The translations under genes were made by a program, and so were the position numbers. A stretch of 64,000 nucleotides of DNA from Bacteroidaceae bacterium (GTDB taxonomy: Bacteria; Bacteroidota; Bacteroidia; Bacteroidales; Bacteroidaceae), in contig JAGCPY010000089.1 of the NCBI GenBank assembly GCA_017965425.1, positions 58,001-122,000 of the forward strand, read 5' to 3'. Each line of letters starts with the position of its first letter. The first letter of the stretch is position 1. Below are positions 44,535-52,085 of the stretch, one piece after another. Below the pieces are notes generated by a model. It saw only the letters and a program-made list of their open reading frames with translations, made no database searches and was not told the DNA's origin.

Positions 44535-45037
44535 TGTCCTTTGACAGCTTTTGGTGTCCAGCTGTTGAAGAACCGGAGCACTTTTTCGTGGCTGTAGCCT
44601 TTGCCTTCTTCGAGGAAGCTGGAATCCTGTATGTGAATCACTTTTCCCTCTTCATCAAGCACGACGAAGACGGGGAAGCCGAAACGTGCAGGGTTCTGGA
44701 GTCTTTTCAGCATGGCTTTTGCCAGAGCTGTTTTCTCTGCTCCCTCGGACTTGCGTGGATTGTAGTTCACGTGGATATAGACGAAATTGTCTTGCACGAG
44801 CGCGTTGATGGTCTGGTCTTTGGTGATGAAGTCGGCAAAGCGCAGACACCAAGGACACCAGTTGCCGCCGACCTGACAGACGACAAACTTTCCTTCGGCC
44901 TTAGCTCTCTGCGTGGCCTTGTCGATTTGCTCAATGGGGTTGATGTCCTCGTCATAGACTTTCTTCAACGCCGTCTGTGCATTCACTGTCACGACAAGAA
45001 AGGCGGTGAACAATGATAAGAAGAATGTCTTGCTCAT
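44531..45037 (-). CDS. Secreted thioredoxin-family protein
   Basis: 168 residues. Signal peptide ([20 protein letters not shown]), then a thioredoxin-fold domain with the active site NWCPWCLRF (Cys61, Cys64) and cis-Pro region [16 protein letters not shown]. The WCPWC motif resembles DUF255/thioredoxin_7 proteins. It probably reduces periplasmic disulfides. Overlaps both neighbours by 4 bases, so it is translationally coupled. Confidence 0.88.
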   Translation of the reverse strand: MSKTFFLSLFTAFLVVTVNAQTALKKVYDEDINPIEQIDKATQRAKAEGKFVVCQVGGNWCPWCLRFADFITKDQTINALVQDNFVYIHVNYNPRKSEGAEKTALAKAMLKRLQNPARFGFPVFVVLDEEGKVIHIQDSSFLEEGKGYSHEKVLRFFNSWTPKAVKGQ

Positions 45038-45414
45038 ACACTTGCGACAACTTCGATTTCAACTAACGCTCCTTTAGGCAACGTCTTCACGGCCACGGCG
45101 GAGCGTGCGGGATATGGCTCGGAGAAGAATTCAGCATAGACGGCGTTCATGTCGGCAAAGTCATTCATGTCTGCCAAGAAAACCGTCGTCTTCACCACAT
45201 TGTCCATCGTCAATCCGCCCGCCTCTTCCAAGATGGCTTTTACATTGTTCAAGGACTGGCGTGTCTGTTCCTTGATACCTCCTTGTACGAATACTCCAGT
45301 TGCCGGGTCGATGGGAATCTGACCGGAAGTGTAAACGAGATTTCCCACTTGAATGGCTTGGCTATAAGGGCCGATGGCAGCAGGTGCCTTTGTTGTACGA
45401 ATGACTCTTTTCAT
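45034..45414 (-). CDS. ridA: RidA family enamine/imine deaminase
   Basis: 126 residues. Conserved start [28 protein letters not shown], then [29 protein letters not shown] and the substrate Arg and Glu in [21 protein letters not shown]. RidA hydrolyses reactive enamines released by PLP enzymes. First gene of the operon with the thioredoxin-like and phosphatase genes. Confidence 0.94.
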   Translation of the reverse strand: MKRVIRTTKAPAAIGPYSQAIQVGNLVYTSGQIPIDPATGVFVQGGIKEQTRQSLNNVKAILEEAGGLTMDNVVKTTVFLADMNDFADMNAVYAEFFSEPYPARSAVAVKTLPKGALVEIEVVASV

Positions 45415-45448
45415 GTTGCTAAATCATAAAGAATTGTAATATTGTTGG

Positions 45449-45456
45449 CAAAGTTA
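45449..45456 (-). promoter_or_regulatory. -7 promoter element of the ridA operon
   Basis: TAACTTTG on the minus strand, 34 bases upstream of the ATG at 45414; divergent from the next promoter 22 bases away. Confidence 0.7.
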
Positions 45457-45478
45457 TGAATAATTCTGCGATTCTTCG

Positions 45479-45486
45479 TAAATTTG
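45479..45486 (+). promoter_or_regulatory. -7 promoter element of the dipeptidase operon
   Basis: TAAATTTG, 43 bases before the ATG at 45530. The two divergent promoters overlap in their upstream regions and may be co-regulated. Confidence 0.6.
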
Positions 45487-45529
45487 CAAAAGGTTTTTGA
45501 TAAGAATCGTGAATAAATAGCATGTTTAT

Positions 45530-46321
45530 ATGAAGAAGCTACGGAACAATCGATGGCTGTTAGCTGCCATCCTTTCCTTGTGCGGCATCTTGATGGCTTG
45601 CCAGGGGCGTAAAGAAGCTGCTGCAATTCCGACGGAAGACACCAGCCACTTCGTGACATTGACCGACGTGGTTCCTGATGCCATTCTGGAAATCAGGTAT
45701 TTCGGTACGTACAATTTTGTGGGCAGCCGCATCGATGGCTATCTGGAGCCGACAGCGCTGTTGACAAAGGAGGCTGCCGACAGTTTGAAAGCCGTAAGTG
45801 ATGATGTCAAGCAGTTTGGCTACCGCTTGAAGATCTATGATGCCTACCGCCCGCAGAAGGCTGTGGATCACTTCATGCGATGGGCCGAAGATCTTCCAGA
45901 CACCTTGATGAGAGCTTATTTTTATCCCGACCTTGACAAGAGCGTGCTCTTTGATTTGGAATATATCTGTGCGAAGAGCGGCCACACGCGTGGCAGTACC
46001 GTTGACTTGACGCTCTTCGACATGGCAACGGAGAAGGAGCTTGATATGGGCGGCACTTTCGACTGGTTCGGTCCAGAGAGCCATCCTGATTTCTGCGGCA
46101 ATCCAGTGACTCTTGAATATACGGGTGACGGCACCGCAAGTCCTGCGGACCGCACCATCACTTCCGAGCAATTCTATAACCGGATGGTGCTTCGTCAGGC
46201 AATGATGCGTCACGGCTTCAAGCCCTTTGACACGGAGTGGTGGCACTTCACCCTGGACAAGGAACCTTTTCCTGACACTTATTTCACCTTCCCCGTCAGA
46301 CAGCTATGTGGTTCCTATTGA
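45530..46321 (+). CDS. D-alanyl-D-alanine dipeptidase, VanX/DdpX family lipoprotein
   Basis: 263 residues. A lipobox LMACQG places the lipidated Cys at 24, so it is exported and membrane-anchored. The M15D motifs are complete: YDAYRP with Arg107, SGHTRGSTVDLTLF with zinc His152 and Asp159, and TEWWHF with Glu236 and zinc His239. The family cleaves D-Ala-D-Ala. In an organism without the rest of a van cluster this points to peptidoglycan recycling rather than glycopeptide resistance. Overlaps the metallophosphoesterase gene by 16 bases. Confidence 0.9.
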   Translation: MKKLRNNRWLLAAILSLCGILMACQGRKEAAAIPTEDTSHFVTLTDVVPDAILEIRYFGTYNFVGSRIDGYLEPTALLTKEAADSLKAVSDDVKQFGYRLKIYDAYRPQKAVDHFMRWAEDLPDTLMRAYFYPDLDKSVLFDLEYICAKSGHTRGSTVDLTLFDMATEKELDMGGTFDWFGPESHPDFCGNPVTLEYTGDGTASPADRTITSEQFYNRMVLRQAMMRHGFKPFDTEWWHFTLDKEPFPDTYFTFPVRQLCGSY

Positions 46322-47388
46322 TTGCGTTGCTTCCGTTGCTTGGACTCGCCTACGTCGGCTGGCACATTTGGGTGTTGTTGCCGTTGGCCGGGGTGTGGAA
46401 AGGCATGATTGTGGCTGCAGGCGTGGCGTGCTTTCTTTTGCTCTTCCTCGATCTGAGCGGTACGCTGGAGAAGTTTCCGTTAGCCGTTTCGCAGGTGCTG
46501 TATGAGGTCGGCACGTCGTCCCTGATCGTGTTGCTTTATTTGGTCATGGCGTTTCTCGTTCTCGACGTGGGGCGTATCCTTCATCTCGTGCCAAGTTCTT
46601 GGCTCTATGCCAATTGGGTGACGGCCACGGCGCTGCTGGGTTTGCTGTTCACAGTTTTTCTCTGCGGTCACATCCATTACAAGGAAAAGGTGCGGGTTCC
46701 GCTCAATCTTCAATCATCCAAGCACTTGCATAAGGATTACACTCTTGTCATGGCCAGCGATCTTCATCTCGGCTTTCATAACACGCGTCGTGACCTCTCC
46801 CACTGGGTCGATCTCATGAACGCCGAACATCCTGACTTGATACTCATCGCCGGAGACATCATCGACATCAGCGTGCAGCCCTTGCTGGAAGAAGACATGG
46901 CGGCTGAGTTCCGTCGTCTGACGGCTCCCGTTTATGCTTGTCTGGGCAATCACGAGTATTACAGCGGTGAACCCCGTGCACAGCAATTCTACAGGGAGGC
47001 CGGAATCCGTCTGTTGCGAGACTCTTGTGCGGCGATGGGCGATTTGTGCATCATCGGACGCGACGACCGCACCAACCGGCATCGGATGGCATTGCCAGAG
47101 TTGATGCAGCAGGCCGACACCACAAAATATTGCATCCTGCTCGACCATCAGCCCTATGCCTTGGAGCTGGCCGAACAGGCAGGCATCGACTTCCAGTTGA
47201 GCGGTCACACCCACGAAGGCCAGATTTGGCCAGTGTCGTGGATTACTCATACTCTCTATGAATGTGCGTGGGGTTGCCATCAACGTGGCCAGACACGCTA
47301 CTACGTCAGCAGCGGCCTTGGCATCTGGGGCGGCAAGTTCCGCATTGGCACACAATCGGAATATGTTGTGGCTACAATAGAACGATAA
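46306..47388 (+). CDS. Membrane-anchored metallophosphoesterase
   Basis: 360 residues. Four hydrophobic helices occupy about 1-125. The calcineurin-like domain follows: MASDLHLGFHNTRRD, LILIAGDIIDIS, ACLGNHEYYSG, LLDHQPYAL and FQLSGHTHEGQIWP, all metal-binding motifs intact. This matches the YkuE/YaeI-like class, which includes UDP-diacylglucosamine and phospholipid phosphodiesterases. The substrate is unknown. Confidence 0.88.
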   Translation: MWFLLIALLPLLGLAYVGWHIWVLLPLAGVWKGMIVAAGVACFLLLFLDLSGTLEKFPLAVSQVLYEVGTSSLIVLLYLVMAFLVLDVGRILHLVPSSWLYANWVTATALLGLLFTVFLCGHIHYKEKVRVPLNLQSSKHLHKDYTLVMASDLHLGFHNTRRDLSHWVDLMNAEHPDLILIAGDIIDISVQPLLEEDMAAEFRRLTAPVYACLGNHEYYSGEPRAQQFYREAGIRLLRDSCAAMGDLCIIGRDDRTNRHRMALPELMQQADTTKYCILLDHQPYALELAEQAGIDFQLSGHTHEGQIWPVSWITHTLYECAWGCHQRGQTRYYVSSGLGIWGGKFRIGTQSEYVVATIER

Positions 47389-47405
47389 CGAAGGCGAGGA
47401 AACCA

Positions 47406-47861
47406 ATGAATAGAATCTTATTTGTCTGTCATGGCAACATCTGTCGTAGCCCAATGGCAGAGTTCGTGATGAAACACTTGGTGAAGGAAGCAGGTTTGCA
47501 AGACCACTTCTTCATCGAGTCAGCTGCAACTTCAACAGAGGAAATCGGCAACAGCGTTTATCCACCTGCTCGCCGCAAGTTGGCTGAGCATGGCATCGCT
47601 TGCCAAGGCAAGACCGCCCGCCAGCTGACACGCGCAGACTACGGTCGCTTTGACCTCCTGGTAGGCATGGATTCATGGAACATCCGTAACATGAAGACCA
47701 TCTGCGGCGGCGACCCGGAGGGGAAAATCGTCATGCTGATGAACTTCACTAAACGGCCTGGTGACGTGGCCGATCCTTGGTATACAAGAGACTTCGAGGC
47801 CACTTGGCGCGATGTCTTGGAAGGATGCCAGGCGCTGTTGTCTCAGATTACACACAAATGA
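47406..47861 (+). CDS. Low-molecular-weight protein-tyrosine phosphatase
   Basis: 151 residues from MNRILFVCHGNICRSPMAEF, with the P-loop CxGNICRS (Cys8, Arg14) and the general acid in DVADPWYTRDFE. The PTP clan usually acts on BY-kinases that control polysaccharide export. No such kinase is in the window. 17 bases after the phosphoesterase gene and 9 before msrA. Confidence 0.94.
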   Translation: MNRILFVCHGNICRSPMAEFVMKHLVKEAGLQDHFFIESAATSTEEIGNSVYPPARRKLAEHGIACQGKTARQLTRADYGRFDLLVGMDSWNIRNMKTICGGDPEGKIVMLMNFTKRPGDVADPWYTRDFEATWRDVLEGCQALLSQITHK

Positions 47862-47870
47862 AATAGAACA

Positions 47871-48383
47871 ATGGAAAAAGAGATTTACCTTGCTGGAGGA
47901 TGTTTCTGGGGAACAGAGCATTACTTCAAACAGATGGCCGGAGTGCTGGAAACCGAAGTGGGATTTGCCAACGGACACACGACGAACCCAACTTACAAGG
48001 AAGTTTATACCGACACGACTGGCTTCGCAGAGACCGTGCGTGTCAAGTACAATCCCGACGTGGTCAGCCTTGGATTCTTGTTACAGATGTTCTTCTTGGC
48101 CATTGATCCGACAAGCCTCAACAAGCAAGGACATGACGAAGGCACTCGCTACCGCACGGGGATTTACTATACCGATGCCGCGGATCTGCCTGTCATCGAG
48201 AAGGCGTATCAAGAAGAACAGAAAAAACATGACAGGCCTTTGGCCGTCGAGAAACAGCCTTTGGAGAACTTCTTCACGGCAGAAGAATATCATCAGGACT
48301 ACCTCGACAAAAATCCTTCGGGCTATTGCCATCTGCCTCTGTCGCTGTTTGAATTTGCCAAACAAGCGAGGGAGAAAAAATAA
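47871..48383 (+). CDS. msrA: Peptide-methionine (S)-S-oxide reductase
   Basis: 170 residues. Catalytic Cys11 in LAGGCFWGTEHYF, then VGFANGHTTNPTYKEVYTDTTGFAE and YYTDAADLPVIE. Stand-alone MsrA without an MsrB domain. It repairs oxidised methionine in proteins or free methionine. Last gene of the dipeptidase operon, followed by a repeat-filled convergent gap. Confidence 0.96.
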   Translation: MEKEIYLAGGCFWGTEHYFKQMAGVLETEVGFANGHTTNPTYKEVYTDTTGFAETVRVKYNPDVVSLGFLLQMFFLAIDPTSLNKQGHDEGTRYRTGIYYTDAADLPVIEKAYQEEQKKHDRPLAVEKQPLENFFTAEEYHQDYLDKNPSGYCHLPLSLFEFAKQAREKK

Positions 48384-48491
48384 GAGAGCGAGTTCGACTG
48401 TTCAGGAGTCGTCTGAAGCCCTGATTCACAGGCCGATGCCGCTGTTTGTCGCCATTGGCCACTACTCTCTCCACATGTTTTTCCATAAAAT

Positions 48492-48724
48492 CCTTCAATC
48501 CCTCACCTTTCGCGATAATCGTCTGTAAGTAAGCGATTTGCTGGTGAGGGATTGGTGAGGAATAGGTGAGGGATGGTGAGGAATGTCTCGCAGGAAACAC
48601 AGAAAACGCAGAAATGCAGGCTTGCGAAGCAATCCCTCACCATCCCTCACCTATTCCTCACCAAAGTCTCACCCGTAAATCGTTGAGCAAAAGGCTGATA
48701 TGATAAAAGGTGAGGGATTGAGGG
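48492..48724. repeat. Complete CCCTCACC composite palindrome (family A, copy 4)
   Basis: Left end CTTCAATCCCTCACC, right end GGTGAGGGATTGAGG. The core contains TCGCAGGAAACACAGAAAACG, shared with copy 5. It lies between convergent msrA and the AlkD-like gene. Confidence 0.85.
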
Positions 48725-48738
48725 GTTTCGGGGCCTAA

Positions 48739-48801
48739 ATAATAGTACCTGCAAGGAAAAACCTGCAGGCACAGGAGGGAGGTGCGGCGTGTCTTGACAA
48801 T
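48739..48801. repeat. Module C, third copy
   Basis: It shares ATAATAG, CAGGCACAG, GCGGCGTGT and TTGACAATTTG in order with the two copies near 30.2-30.4 kb. It follows the family A element and precedes a 22-bp array, the same order as at 30.3 kb. Confidence 0.75.
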
Positions 48802-48809
48802 TTGCCTGG

Positions 48810-48890
48810 AAGGTCTATACGTTCTGCGTGGAAGGTACAGACCTTCCCGACTCATGGTGTGCATGTGAGTTCTCGCGGTCGTGGATGTGA
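48810..48890. repeat. 22-bp periodic repeat array, 2 clear and 2 degenerate units (family B, site 5)
   Basis: Clear units at 48810 and 48832; weaker ones at 48854 and 48876, keeping the 22-base register. Confidence 0.7.
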
Positions 48891-48897
48891 GACGGCG

Positions 48898-49479
48898 TTA
48901 CGAGGTTGATGCTTCCTGATAAGGCGGTTCTTCCCTGTCTAATCGCACGAGCGCGTTCTGTACGGCACGTCGCAGGGGTGTCCAAGTGGCGTGTTGGGCG
49001 GCTTCTGCCTGGTCGATGAATTCGGCTTCGGCGTCAGGGGAGAGCCGACCACCTTGCATGAGAAGGCGGGTGATGACGAGGAATCCGCAGAGCTGGAACA
49101 TCGGACGCTCCTCGGCTATCCACTGAAAGGCGAGGTCGGCAGCATCGTGCAGGTGTGTGAGCCTGTCCATTGCCAACAACTGTGCCAGTTCCACCTGAGA
49201 GGGCTGGATGGCTTCCACCCAGAGGGTTGCCATGTCACGGTCGAAGTCGCCGATGGGGTAGAGCATGATGGCCAGCATCTTGCATTCGCGAACATCCTCT
49301 TGCCACAACTCTTGTGCAAGATGTCGGTCAGGCGCATAGGCAGAAGCAATCTCACGCAGACGCGGAAGCTCGATGCCATAGACGAGTCGGTAGGCCATTC
49401 CGCTTTCGCGAATACTGCGGGCGGCGATGCCGTTCATGGCAGAGCGCAGATCGGCGTGTATGGAAGCGAGGGGCGTCAT
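48898..49479 (-). CDS. AlkD-like DNA alkylation repair protein
   Basis: 193 residues, all helical: YGIELPRLREIASAY, WQEDVRECKMLAIMLY, DRLTHLHDAADLAFQWI. The pattern fits ALK/HEAT-like repeats of DNA glycosylases of the AlkC/AlkD type, though it is shorter than E. coli-type AlkC and the catalytic residues cannot be placed with certainty. Its start overlaps the dipeptidyl peptidase III stop (TGATG). Confidence 0.7.
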   Translation of the reverse strand: MTPLASIHADLRSAMNGIAARSIRESGMAYRLVYGIELPRLREIASAYAPDRHLAQELWQEDVRECKMLAIMLYPIGDFDRDMATLWVEAIQPSQVELAQLLAMDRLTHLHDAADLAFQWIAEERPMFQLCGFLVITRLLMQGGRLSPDAEAEFIDQAEAAQHATWTPLRRAVQNALVRLDREEPPYQEASTS

Positions 49480-51545
49480 CAGTTGATGAAAGGCAACGTC
49501 TTGTAGTCGCGGCTATAGCGAAGCATCTGCTGGTCGTAGGCTTCTCCATAGCGAATCTGGATGTCGGTGATGTTGCCGTCCTCGTCCTCGGTGACGATGT
49601 ATTCGGGATTGATGAATCCTTTGTAAGGTGCAAGGTCGAGCGCTTTGTAGCGTTGAAGGATTTCCTGATGCAGCACAGGATCGACATTGACCGCGTAGGT
49701 CTCGATGAGCTGACGTGCAGCCTCGAAATCTCCTTCGCTTTTGACGCGTTGGATTTCGGCCAGAAGCTGTCCGAAGAGGTTGCGGAGAGCCGGGTAGTCG
49801 TTGATTTGGACGTAGGTCTTGCCGTTTTGTTTCACCAACTGAACGGCAGGTGTGGCAGAGCCGTCGGCGGCACGTTCGAGCACCCAGTGGGCAATGAGTG
49901 CTCGATTCCGCATGTGAGCCTCTTCGATGGTGTTGCCGGCTTCGATGCGGACGAGCTGTGTCATGAGGCCGTTCATCATGTAGGTGTAGTATTGGCTCTT
50001 ATAAGCCTCGGCATCAGGCGTGAGCCTCAGTTCGGTCAGCTTGGGGTCGGCGAGATAGTAGAGTCCGAAGAGGTCGGCACGCGCTTCCTCAATAGCACTG
50101 CCATAGGCTTTCAACGAGTCGGGGTCAACACCGGGGAGCAGTTTTCCGCTGCCGTGTCCGAGGCACTCATGGAGGTCGGTATGGAGGTCGTCGCAGACAT
50201 CGCCGTACTTGTCGATCATCTGCCGGGTGGCTTGGTCGATGACGAACTCCTCTTGGAAGCCGTTGCCACGCGCAGCCTTGTTATAGGCATCGGTGAGGTT
50301 GCCGATGGTGACGCTCTTGGAGCCGTGTTCGGCGCGCACCCAGTTGCTGTTGGGCAGATTGATTCCGATGGCGGTGGAGGGATAGAGGTCTCCGCCGAGG
50401 ATGGCAGCGACGATGACCTTCGCGGTGATGCCCTTGCAGTTCTGTTTCTTGAAGCGGGCATCGACGGGCGAATGGTCTTCAAACCATTGTGCGTTGGCTG
50501 AGAGTTTCTTCGTGCGTTCGGTGGCTTCCTTGTCCTTGAAGTTGGACAGGCCTTCCCAGCTGGCCTTCATGCCGAGCGGGTCGCCGTAGGATTCGGTGAA
50601 GCCGTTGGTGAAATCGACATCGCCTTCCGTGTCCTGAACCCAGAGGATGGTGTAGTCGTCGAAAGTGTGCAGGTCTCCGGTGCGATAATATTCAATGAGT
50701 TTGTCGATGACAGCGACCTGTTTGTCATTCTCGGCCACGGTCTTAGCCTTTTCAAGCCAGAAAATGATGCGGTCGATGGCCGCTCCGTAGAGTCCGCCGC
50801 TTCTCCACACCTTTTCTTTGAGTTGTCCGTTTTCCTTAACGAGCCGGCTGTTCATGCCGAACATGATGGGATGCTCGGGGTCTGGGTCGGCTTCCTTCAT
50901 GCGAAGATAGAAGTCTTCGGCCTCTTTCTGTGTCACACCTTCTCCGTAATAGTTGGCGGCACTGGTGAGCACCAGGTCCTGGCCGTCGGCCTGGTTGGTG
51001 CGCTTGGGCATGACGGTCGGGTCGAAGATAACGGGAAAGATTTCCGCGCAAAGCTGTTCAAGTGTCTGCCCTTCGGTCAAAGGCAATTTGGAGGCATCAA
51101 CGTTCTGGAGTGCTTGCTGGAGAAACTCTTCCGAGAATCCGGGCAAGAACTTCTCGCTTCCATAGTGGTGGTGGATGCCGTTAGAGAACCACACACGCTT
51201 GAGATAGACCGTAAATGCCTTGAAGTCTTCGCTCTCGCGGTCGCCTTCATAATCGGTGTAAACCGTCTCAAGCATCTGACGAATGCGCAGGTTGAAGCGT
51301 CCGTTCTGGTCCCAAAGGATGTCGCGACCCGACAAGGCGGCTTCGGAGAGATAATAGACAAGCTTCTTTTGCCGCAGCGACAGGTTGTCGAAACCTTCGA
51401 CGCGGTAACGGAGCATCTGCAAGTCGGCAAAGCGCTCGTCGTTGTATTGGAATTCTGTTTCTTCTTTCTCTTTTTGCGTGCCACAGGACGTGGCCAGTGT
51501 TGATGCTGCAAGCACAAACATGAATGAGATAGATTTTAAATTCAT
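49479..51545 (-). CDS. Dipeptidyl peptidase III (M49), lipoprotein
   Basis: 688 residues. Signal peptide with lipobox LATSCGTQ. The zinc motif HECLGH is at 459-464 (family HExxGH) and the third ligand lies in EEARADLFGLYYL. It removes dipeptides from the N-terminus of short peptides in the periplasm. Databases sometimes label this family wrongly as dihydrofolate reductase. Overlaps the upstream AraC-type gene by 4 bases and the AlkD-like gene by 1. Confidence 0.92.
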   Translation of the reverse strand: MNLKSISFMFVLAASTLATSCGTQKEKEETEFQYNDERFADLQMLRYRVEGFDNLSLRQKKLVYYLSEAALSGRDILWDQNGRFNLRIRQMLETVYTDYEGDRESEDFKAFTVYLKRVWFSNGIHHHYGSEKFLPGFSEEFLQQALQNVDASKLPLTEGQTLEQLCAEIFPVIFDPTVMPKRTNQADGQDLVLTSAANYYGEGVTQKEAEDFYLRMKEADPDPEHPIMFGMNSRLVKENGQLKEKVWRSGGLYGAAIDRIIFWLEKAKTVAENDKQVAVIDKLIEYYRTGDLHTFDDYTILWVQDTEGDVDFTNGFTESYGDPLGMKASWEGLSNFKDKEATERTKKLSANAQWFEDHSPVDARFKKQNCKGITAKVIVAAILGGDLYPSTAIGINLPNSNWVRAEHGSKSVTIGNLTDAYNKAARGNGFQEEFVIDQATRQMIDKYGDVCDDLHTDLHECLGHGSGKLLPGVDPDSLKAYGSAIEEARADLFGLYYLADPKLTELRLTPDAEAYKSQYYTYMMNGLMTQLVRIEAGNTIEEAHMRNRALIAHWVLERAADGSATPAVQLVKQNGKTYVQINDYPALRNLFGQLLAEIQRVKSEGDFEAARQLIETYAVNVDPVLHQEILQRYKALDLAPYKGFINPEYIVTEDEDGNITDIQIRYGEAYDQQMLRYSRDYKTLPFIN

Positions 51546-52000
51546 TGGATGTTATCAGTCTTTTTTGGACGTTTTGGAGCAATTTGTCTTGCGAAGAAAT
51601 CGGTCTGATATTGCTTGGGTGTCTTGCCTTGCAGTCGATAGAAGGCAGCATAGAACGACTGCCTGTTGGCAAATCCGCAAGCGGTGGCAACCTCGGCCAT
51701 CGTCAGGTCGCGGTTTCGCTTGTCGGTGAGCATTCCAACGGCATCGCGAATACGATACCCGCAGACGAGTTCTGCGTAGTTCATCTGGAAGCGATGATTG
51801 ACGGCTGCGCTGATGTAGCGTGTGTTCGTCTGAATGTCTTCTGCCAGCTTCTTGGCGGTGTATGAAGGATCCCTGTACTTCTTTTCGACAATCATTTTCT
51901 TCAGAATCTGTTCATAGATTCCGTCGATGACTTCGGGCTTGATTTGGGTACGGTAGGCAGCCACCTTTTCTTTCTTTTTGTGATAATTATACTTTGCCAT
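51542..52000 (-). CDS. Stand-alone AraC-type HTH regulator
   Basis: 152 residues. An AraC-type double HTH (about 40-140): YTAKKLAEDIQTNTRYISAAVN and MAEVATACGFANRQSFYAAFYRLQGKTPKQY. There is no ligand-binding domain; the first 35 residues are basic. It is the first gene of the operon with dipeptidyl peptidase III and the AlkD-like gene, so it may control its own operon. Confidence 0.87.
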   Translation of the reverse strand: MAKYNYHKKKEKVAAYRTQIKPEVIDGIYEQILKKMIVEKKYRDPSYTAKKLAEDIQTNTRYISAAVNHRFQMNYAELVCGYRIRDAVGMLTDKRNRDLTMAEVATACGFANRQSFYAAFYRLQGKTPKQYQTDFFARQIAPKRPKKTDNIQ

Positions 52001-52036
52001 GTCTCATTTGGTTGTAATTTGTAGTAAATACGGGTA

Positions 52037-52044
52037 CAAAGTTA
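52037..52044 (-). promoter_or_regulatory. -7 promoter element of the AraC-HTH/DPP III operon
   Basis: TAACTTTG on the minus strand, 36 bases upstream of the ATG at 52000. Confidence 0.7.
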
Positions 52045-52085
52045 ATAGTTTACTGTTTTTCGGCAAGAAGAAAGGAGGTGTTTTT

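Noticed and set aside
45530-46321. A vancomycin-resistance vanX gene
   Set aside because: The family match is good, but there are no vanH, vanA or vanRS genes, and Gram-negative Bacteroidota are not normally targets of glycopeptides. Peptidoglycan turnover is more likely.
49479-51545. Dihydrofolate reductase, a name often attached to this family
   Set aside because: The HECLGH zinc motif and length show an M49 dipeptidyl peptidase III.
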